Origin: a bacterium
GTDB lineage: Bacteria > Patescibacteriota > CPR2 > UBA1875 > JAJYID01
Reading direction: 5' to 3'
Assembly (NCBI GenBank): GCA_021791015.1
Contig: JAJYFH010000044.1
Span: 1 to 5,768, forward strand
DNA length: 5,768 bases
Shown here: piece after piece, positions 1 to 3,182 of the stretch
Layout of the letters: every line of letters starts with the position of its first letter
Numbering within the stretch: position 1 is the first letter of the stretch
Notes under the pieces: generated by a model
Databases searched by the model: none
Seen by the model: the letters and a program-made list of their open reading frames with translations, nothing else
What the model was told of the DNA's origin: nothing
Made by a program: the position numbers and the translations under genes

Positions 1-6
1 TGAGAG

Positions 7-732
7 CTATATTATCCTGAGACCAGAGATAATGGTGATTACAGCCATTATAATAAGAAAAACTATAATTAATTTTTTGAAAAGCTTTTCATTAACTTTT
101 TTAAAAAGAAATATTCCCGATACGGTTCCAAGTATTAAGGCCGGCAGAAGAATCGCCGTATAAGATAAAACTTGCTTTGTATAAATTCCGGCCAGCGCAT
201 AGCTAAATAAGGTAATGATATTTAAAATCAAAAAGTAGAAGATGAGGTTTGCCCTGAATGGCTTCTTTGATACTTCTTGATTTGAAAAGTAAAGGATTAT
301 CGGCGGCCCGCTCATACCGACGCTGCCTTGGAGTATTCCGCTGGCAAACCCGGCGATCGCCATTCCTGCCCGCTCCCTTTTGACCGGCCTGTGAAACTCA
401 ACCAAAGCAAGAACAAACACCAGGATTGTGGCACCGATCAAAACTTTGATAAAGCCAGAATCGGCCCTGAGCAAGATAAGTGTACCAAGGGGTATGCCGA
501 TGATGCCGGCCGGAATAAGCGGCCATATTCTTTTTAACTGTATGTCTTCAAAGCTTTTGAGCGCAACAATCAGTGTGTTAAGTGTAGCGAGTGTTAAGAG
601 GACCGGGACGGCTACTTTCGGCGGCATAAAAAAAGAGATTATCGGAAGCGAAAAGATTACGAAGCCAAAACCAAACGCTGACTGGATGAGCCCGCCGGCA
701 AAAACTGCCAAAATAGAAATGAATATAAGCAT
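7..732 (-). CDS. TauE/SafE-family membrane permease (putative anion/sulfite exporter)
   Basis: This 241-aa, almost wholly hydrophobic protein fits the TauE/SafE family (about 8 membrane segments, usually 240-270 aa). These are inner-membrane carriers linked in characterised members to export of sulfite, sulfoacetate or other small organic anions. Two half-repeats are visible. The first has GGLIQSAFGFGF at residues 13-24. The second has the matching GFASGILQGSVGMSGPP at 128-144, the family's signature loops. Hydrophobic stretches lie near 2-35, 40-58, 69-89, 94-112, 122-148, 162-182, 186-210 and 219-240. A short charged loop (HRPVKRER, 114-121) separates the halves. The ATG at 732 is chosen because an extended -10 promoter ends 6 bases before it, and no Shine-Dalgarno is present. 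The stop is TAG at 7-9. It follows the VOC gene by 51 bases on the same strand. Family assignment is firm; the substrate cannot be read from sequence. Confidence 0.9.
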   Translation of the reverse strand: MLIFISILAVFAGGLIQSAFGFGFVIFSLPIISFFMPPKVAVPVLLTLATLNTLIVALKSFEDIQLKRIWPLIPAGIIGIPLGTLILLRADSGFIKVLIGATILVFVLALVEFHRPVKRERAGMAIAGFASGILQGSVGMSGPPIILYFSNQEVSKKPFRANLIFYFLILNIITLFSYALAGIYTKQVLSYTAILLPALILGTVSGIFLFKKVNEKLFKKLIIVFLIIMAVITIISGLRII

Positions 733-738
733 TAAATA

Positions 739-767
739 ATTTTAGCAGATTAAATAATGCGGCTCAA
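739..767 (-). promoter_or_regulatory. Extended -10 promoter for a leaderless TauE/SafE transcript
   Basis: On the minus strand TTGAGC (767-762, 4 of 6 to TTGACA) is followed by a 17-base spacer ending in TGC. The -10 is TAAAAT (744-739, 5 of 6). The TG one base before the hexamer is the extended -10 element. The expected start, 7 bases downstream, is position 732, the A of the ATG. Seen: the boxes and spacing. Inferred: use in vivo and leaderless translation. Confidence 0.6.
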
Positions 768-783
768 TGGCTTGCCGGAGTGG

Positions 784-1149
784 TTATTTGGCATTTTCGT
801 CCGGTTGAAAGACGCTCAAGGCATTCCCTTCCGTGTCTTTGAAATACACCACATATCCCATCTTTGGCACGGCCATTTTTTCAGTCGTCACTTCCCCGCC
901 ATGCATCTCAATTCTTTCCAAATATTCGTCAATTCTTGGCACCGATATGGAATTTGAAATCTTCCAGTCTTTTTGTCTGGGTATGATGGCGCCGTTTATA
1001 CCCATCTCCCCCTCTTCTCCGGCCTTCACGAGCCAGTAATCAGGCCCGCCGGGATACTTGGTAATCTCCCAGCCAAATGTATCTTGGTAAAATTTTATCG
1101 CTCTTTCAGGATCATCTGCTCCGAATTCAAAATGTATAACCTTTGGCAT
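784..1149 (-). CDS. Glyoxalase/bleomycin-resistance (VOC superfamily) protein
   Basis: This 121-aa single-domain protein has the vicinal oxygen chelate fold, built from two beta-alpha-beta-beta-beta modules. Module 1 runs over residues 3-58: KVIHFEFGADDPERAIKFY, then FGW at 25-27, then GEMGINGAI at 47-55. Module 2 runs over 64-116: the ISVPRIDEYLERIEMHGG region, then GYVVYFKDTEGNALSVFQP at 98-116. His6, Glu48 and Glu107 sit where VOC proteins often place metal or active-site ligands. The length and the MAVPKMGYVVYFKDTEGN signature resemble the small COG3324-type 'predicted enzyme related to lactoylglutathione lyase' group, whose substrates are mostly unknown; it is not a canonical GloA. The ATG at 1149 follows the strong site AAAGGGGG (1163-1156), 6 bases away. 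A palindrome (1168-1182) sits just upstream. The stop is TAA. The gene is cytosolic, with the TauE/SafE gene 51 bases downstream. Confidence 0.88.
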   Translation of the reverse strand: MPKVIHFEFGADDPERAIKFYQDTFGWEITKYPGGPDYWLVKAGEEGEMGINGAIIPRQKDWKISNSISVPRIDEYLERIEMHGGEVTTEKMAVPKMGYVVYFKDTEGNALSVFQPDENAK

Positions 1150-1167
1150 CTTGCACCCCCTTTCTTG

Positions 1168-1182
1168 TATTGTTTGACAATA
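1168..1182. promoter_or_regulatory. Operator-like palindrome upstream of the VOC gene
   Basis: TATTGT-TTG-ACAATA is a perfect 6+3+6 inverted repeat lying 18 bases before the VOC start codon and 4 bases upstream of its ribosome binding site. The position suits a repressor site near the transcription start or in the short leader. No convincing -35/-10 pair was found around it. The cognate regulator is not in the window, so its function is inferred from symmetry and place only. Confidence 0.35.
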
Positions 1183-1223
1183 AATTAACCGAAAAATGAA
1201 TGGCGGGCATTATCTTTATTTAC

Positions 1224-1289
1224 AAAAAAACTGTAGGAAACGGAAAAGGCGGCCATGCAACCGAAGTTGCGACCGCCCTTTCGTCCTAC
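1224..1289 (-). terminator. Long UUCG-capped terminator after the 149-aa membrane protein
   Basis: Read on the minus strand, an interrupted stem of about 22 pairs spans 1289-1233. It runs from GTAGGA at the base, through GGCGG/CCGCC, to GCAAC-TTCG-GTTGC at the tip, with small bulges at 1239-1240 and 1243 and an internal loop at 1253-1256/1271-1272. It is followed by CA and a run of seven T (1230-1224). The C(UUCG)G tetraloop forms only in minus-strand RNA, which fixes the direction. It lies 24 bases past the TAG of the upstream gene and insulates the VOC gene. Confidence 0.85.
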
Positions 1290-1312
1290 CAAATATGCAA
1301 AGCCTCCCCTGG

Positions 1313-1762
1313 CTATACCCACTCCTTCTCGCCGCAGCCCGGGCAATCCCGGCGTCTGCAATCGGGACAGAGCGAATAGTTTTCGTCCCTTGCGTCGTCA
1401 GCCACAGGAATCCTTTTGGGTAGTCTTTTCATCGCATAGCCCTGAACCAGTAAGCTAACCCCGCCAATAGCAAGGATTACTGCCGCTCCTATGCCTGTGA
1501 AATTGTAGCCGAAGACCGTGACACTAGGGAATGCGGCAACTGCCAGTACTCCCAGGAGGAAAATCTTGGCTGAATTTCGTCCTTCGGTAGCAATTGCCCT
1601 CGCCGTTATTAATAAGGGTAAGATCGTAAAAACCCCGAGTAATATGAGCGGTGTCGGGTTTGTCTCGCTGGCATGCAGCCGGTAGTACAATGTTGCTCCG
1701 AATGCTACCAAACCCATTATTGCTATGAGAATGAGCCTTTCCTTGACACTTAAACCCTTCAT
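1313..1762 (-). CDS. Small four-helix membrane protein with C-terminal four-cysteine tail
   Basis: I do not recognise this 149-aa protein as a named family. Four hydrophobic segments are clear, near residues 8-27, 36-56, 66-84 and 88-110. They are followed by a basic stretch (KRLPKR) and a polar tail with CPDC at 132-135 and CPGC at 140-143. This CxxC-x4-CxxC cluster could bind zinc or another metal, or be redox active; the basic residues before it suggest it faces the cytoplasm. The first helix is preceded by a short charged N-terminus (MKGLSVKER). I chose the ATG at 1762 because AAAGGGG (1778-1772) lies 9 bases away. The ATG at 1768 and TTG at 1771 sit almost on top of that site, and would add two or three residues. 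It is a single-gene unit: a consensus promoter at 1811-1839 and a terminator at 1224-1289. The stop is TAG. No function is claimed. Confidence 0.8.
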   Translation of the reverse strand: MKGLSVKERLILIAIMGLVAFGATLYYRLHASETNPTPLILLGVFTILPLLITARAIATEGRNSAKIFLLGVLAVAAFPSVTVFGYNFTGIGAAVILAIGGVSLLVQGYAMKRLPKRIPVADDARDENYSLCPDCRRRDCPGCGEKEWV

Positions 1763-1810
1763 GAACATCAACCCCTTTCAAAGGTGAGAAAATTTGTGTA
1801 GGACGGGGAT

Positions 1811-1839
1811 ATTATATCTCAAATTGCTTGATTTGTCAA
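1811..1839 (-). promoter_or_regulatory. Perfect consensus sigma-70 promoter
   Basis: TTGACA (1839-1834), a 17-base spacer and TATAAT (1816-1811) match the housekeeping consensus in all 12 positions on the minus strand. The expected start near 1804 gives a leader of about 42 bases for the membrane-protein gene beginning at 1762. The spacer carries CAAAT and ATTTG half-sites (1820-1824 and 1831-1835) that could form a weak operator. Confidence 0.88.
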
Positions 1840-1878
1840 ATTTCTGTCCCTAATTCCATTTCGAATCGTGACACTTAC

Positions 1879-1910
1879 AAAAAAAAGACTCGAAATTTTC
1901 TACGAGTCTT
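1879..1910 (-). terminator. Intrinsic terminator of the two-small-gene unit
   Basis: On the minus strand the 8-bp stem AAGACTCG/CGAGTCTT (1910-1903 with 1892-1885) has a 10-base AT-rich loop. An uninterrupted T run follows to 1879 (eight T in all, two of them paired in the stem). It ends transcription about 40 bases before the next promoter's -35 box. Confidence 0.85.
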
Positions 1911-1911
1911 A

Positions 1912-1946
1912 GTGCAGACCGGGCGGAGAAGCCGCCTGGTCTGCAC
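1912..1946 (-). other. Strong 15-bp hairpin directly before the terminator
   Basis: Arms 1912-1926 and 1932-1946 (GTGCAGACC...GGCGG against CCGCC...GGTCTGCAC) pair at 14 of 15 positions around the 5-base loop 1927-1931. The odd pair, 1921 with 1937, is G-U in plus-strand RNA but A-C in minus-strand RNA. It has no T tail of its own and is one base from the terminator stem. It lies 14 bases after the stop codon of the 46-codon gene. Likely roles are 3'-end stabilisation of the small-protein mRNA or a doubled terminator. Confidence 0.7.
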
Positions 1947-1960
1947 ATAACGAACGTTGC

Positions 1961-2101
1961 CTATATCCCCGTATAGGGCAGGCTAAGCGCCTTGCACATG
2001 CGCTTATCGAAATCCTGGAGAAGCGCCGAAATATCATTCCGGAAAACCCATGCGATTGCGGTAACTGTTGTGCCTGCAGTTATCAGTATAATCCTTTTCA
2101 C
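1961..2101 (-). CDS. Tiny putative membrane-anchored peptide, 46 aa, GTG start
   Basis: This short frame encodes a peptide beginning MKRIILITAGTTVTAIAW (GTG read as Met). Residues 4-19 are hydrophobic and uncharged, preceded by KR, as in a single membrane anchor or uncleaved signal. The rest, from RNDISALLQDFDKR, looks like an amphipathic helix, and the end is CKALSLPYTGI. There is one cysteine (residue 36). Support for reality comes from context: AAGGAG (2113-2108) sits 6 bases before the GTG at 2101, and the gene begins 14 bases after the stop of the 63-codon gene, as in a translationally linked pair. A hairpin and terminator follow its TAG. I do not recognise the family. The alternative is a chance frame, but the ribosome binding site and spacing make that less likely. 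Confidence 0.62.
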   Translation of the reverse strand: MKRIILITAGTTVTAIAWVFRNDISALLQDFDKRMCKALSLPYTGI

Positions 2102-2115
2102 TTCAATCTCCTTCA

Positions 2116-2307
2116 CTAGACTTTGACGAAAATTTTAAGGATGGATATTGTTACGTTGCCCGGGAGGACAAATACTGCGAGGGCAATGGTGCGAGGAGGG
2201 TCGCCTCTTCTCCATCTCTTGAAGGCCTTGGCAGCAGAAATAGGGAGGAACAGAAAGAAAAGCAGAACAAAAATTAATCCAATAATTATCAGATTGAAGA
2301 CCCGCAT
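2116..2307 (-). CDS. Small hydrophobic membrane protein, 63 aa
   Basis: The protein starts MRVFNLIIIGLIFVLLFFLF; residues 4-22 form an evident membrane helix. A basic loop follows (KAFKRWRRGDPPR, 27-39). A second hydrophobic stretch runs from 40 to about 61, with a P-G break at 48-49. A helical hairpin with a positively charged turn is the likely shape, which by the positive-inside rule would put the loop in the cytoplasm. The frame is open further upstream, but the ATG at 2307 is chosen because AAAGGAG (2322-2316) lies 8 bases before it and the upstream codons look like leader RNA, not protein. The stop is TAG. It is the first gene of a two-gene unit with the 46-aa peptide. The size and pairing recall small membrane effectors such as holins, toxin peptides or complex subunits, but no motif decides between them and no family is recognised. 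Confidence 0.7.
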   Translation of the reverse strand: MRVFNLIIIGLIFVLLFFLFLPISAAKAFKRWRRGDPPRTIALAVFVLPGNVTISILKIFVKV

Positions 2308-2491
2308 ACTTCTCTCTCCTTTCTTGGCTTGGATGTAGAATCTGCCATACGCCTGCCAGCTCTTTGCCGGTCGGTCCGGGGTTTGTGTGAGCACGCAATA
2401 ATAAAGCAATGATAGTGAAAAAGGGGCGCGATTGTTCCAAATTTTTTTACCGCCCGCTTTAGTGAAGGGGCGGACAATTTAGAAAATCATC
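2308..2491 (-). promoter_or_regulatory. Long structured mRNA leader of the small-protein unit
   Basis: From the predicted start near 2491 to the ATG at 2307 there are about 184 bases without a credible gene. A GC-rich hairpin pairs CCGCCC (2473-2468) with GGGCGG (2455-2450) and is followed by a run of seven A, not T, so it is not a terminator. A second copy of the 5' arm context, CGCCCC...TCACTA (2428-2413), repeats CGCCCC-TTCACTA (2472-2460) and could pair with GGGCG instead (5 pairs). A further short CCGG/CCGG stem lies at 2378-2366. No known riboswitch consensus was recognised. Confidence 0.4.
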
Positions 2492-2497
2492 ACTGTT

Positions 2498-2526
2498 ATT
2501 ATAATTCAAAAGGATTATGATGTCGA
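2498..2526 (-). promoter_or_regulatory. Near-consensus sigma-70 promoter for the small-protein unit
   Basis: TCGACA (2526-2521, 5 of 6), a 17-base spacer and TATAAT (2503-2498, 6 of 6) are present on the minus strand. The expected start is near 2491. It is the only good promoter between the terminator at 2711-2751 and the 63-codon gene. Confidence 0.72.
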
Positions 2527-2710
2527 GATTTTGACGCTGGCCCGCACTACTTTATAAATTAACGTTTAGCTTAGACGTCATTTTAGCCTGACTATGATCT
2601 TTTTATAGCTGAATTCCGGATCCCGCCTTCGCTTTCTTCGGAACGGGCAAGCAACTGATTATATTTTCAAAAAGAATGATCCAGAATGACAGGGGCGGGG
2701 GTAGTTCAGG
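2527..2710. other. Gene-free spacer with degenerate inverted repeats
   Basis: No frame with a ribosome binding site was found on either strand. ATTCCGGATC (2613-2622) and GATCCAGAAT (2678-2687) form a 9-of-10 inverted pair around a CCCG/CGGG stem (2622-2625, 2644-2647). The outer right end reads AGAATGACAGGGG, similar to the TGTCATTC-type ends of small palindromic intergenic repeats seen in many bacteria. A separate 7-bp hairpin, ACGTTTA-GCT-TAGACGT (2562-2578), lies upstream of the next promoter. Interpretation as a decayed dispersed repeat is inference. Confidence 0.35.
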
Positions 2711-2751
2711 AAAAAAACCGAGGCGCATAACCCTCCTTATGCCTCGGTTTT
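2711..2751 (-). terminator. Strong intrinsic terminator, overlapping the upstream stop codon
   Basis: On the minus strand AAAACCGAGG+CATAA (2751-2737) pairs with TTATG+CCTCGGTTTT (2730-2726, 2723-2714). There is a 6-base loop and a 2-base bulge, and a run of seven T ends at 2711. The TAA of the 115-codon gene (2752-2750) overlaps the stem base. On the plus strand a weaker T-rich tail (TTTTATATTTT) follows, so it may act in both directions, though no plus-strand gene feeds it. Confidence 0.9.
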
Positions 2752-3097
2752 ATATTTTAGGGGAGATGTCTCTTTTATCGAATACTTTGTTAATAATTTT
2801 AAAGGCATCTTCCCATGTGGAGTTCTTCCTCTTTTGGACAATCAGGCTGTGATGTTGGAATGTTATTGATTCGATAATCTCAAGCTCATAGCACATATCA
2901 GCCATAATTGTTTTTACACGAGAAGGAATTGCCCTGAGAAGAAATAGTCTTCCTTCCCTAGTTTTGATGAGTTCGGAGAATTCTTGCCATCTCCAACTCT
3001 TTTTTCTTAATGCTGAAAAATCCTCATCAACATTAATTTTTATCCGGTTTTTATCGGCTTTATACCGATGCACCGCCGGATGGCTTAATGATAACAA
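2750..3097 (-). CDS. Unrecognised hypothetical protein, about 115 aa, non-ATG start
   Basis: I do not recognise this protein. It is soluble-looking and rich in Lys, Arg, Ile and Glu, with no membrane segment or cysteine-pair motif. Visible pieces are a KSWRWQEFSELIKTREGR stretch (33-50), an amphipathic FLLRAIPSRVKTIMADMCYELEII segment near 52-75, and a C-terminal TWEDAFKIINKVFDKRD helix (93-109). The start is uncertain. TTG at 3097 lies 11 bases from AGGGGAG (3115-3109). An in-frame ATT at 3103 lies 5 bases from it, the better spacing but a rare start codon; it would add two residues. An in-frame stop (3118-3116) excludes anything longer. No ATG occurs before codon 65, so a truncated or decaying gene is possible. 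It has its own candidate promoter 30 bases behind secA and ends in a strong terminator, which argues that it is expressed. Confidence 0.6.
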   Translation of the reverse strand: MLSLSHPAVHRYKADKNRIKINVDEDFSALRKKSWRWQEFSELIKTREGRLFLLRAIPSRVKTIMADMCYELEIIESITFQHHSLIVQKRKNSTWEDAFKIINKVFDKRDISPKI

Positions 3098-3149
3098 AGC
3101 AATATCGACTCCCCTTTAAGTAATGAACTTCCTTTATAGGACAGGTGCC

Positions 3150-3178
3150 ATTTTAATTTAAATAGAAGAAAATTGCAA
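3150..3178 (-). promoter_or_regulatory. Candidate promoter between secA and the hypothetical gene
   Basis: TTGCAA (3178-3173, 4 of 6), a 17-base AT-rich spacer and TAAAAT (3155-3150, 5 of 6) lie just after the secA stop. The expected start near 3143 gives a leader of about 45 bases. No terminator separates secA from this gene, so read-through from secA is also expected. Confidence 0.45.
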
Positions 3179-3182
3179 TGGT

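Noticed and set aside
428..739. Plus-strand frame of about 100 codons opposite the TauE/SafE gene
   Set aside because: It is the antisense shadow of a protein with clear family motifs on the minus strand, and has no ribosome binding site of its own.
760..777. CGGC/GCCG stem followed by a T-rich stretch after the VOC gene, as a terminator
   Set aside because: Only 4 pairs with a 10-base loop and an interrupted tail (CATTATTTAATC). It also overlaps the -35 box of the TauE/SafE promoter, so VOC transcripts may read through.
1196..1458. Plus-strand Arg/Pro-rich frames over the terminator and the 149-aa gene
   Set aside because: They run through the terminator stem and antisense to a membrane protein with its own promoter and ribosome binding site.
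2308..2477. Longer minus-strand frames through the leader, including an N-terminal extension of the 63-aa protein
   Set aside because: The extension codons lack a ribosome binding site at their start, the strong AAAGGAG sits directly before the internal ATG, and the other frames here start on TTG with no site.
2659..2664. TATAAT on the minus strand in the spacer as a promoter for a small RNA
   Set aside because: At 17 bases upstream there is TTCTGG, a poor -35, and no terminator or structured RNA follows before the next promoter.
2697..2735. tRNA-like 5' end (GGGGGTAGTTCAGG) before a stem
   Set aside because: The D-arm-like motif is followed by an A run and the terminator stem. There is no D-loop GG, no anticodon arm and no GGTTCRA T-loop.
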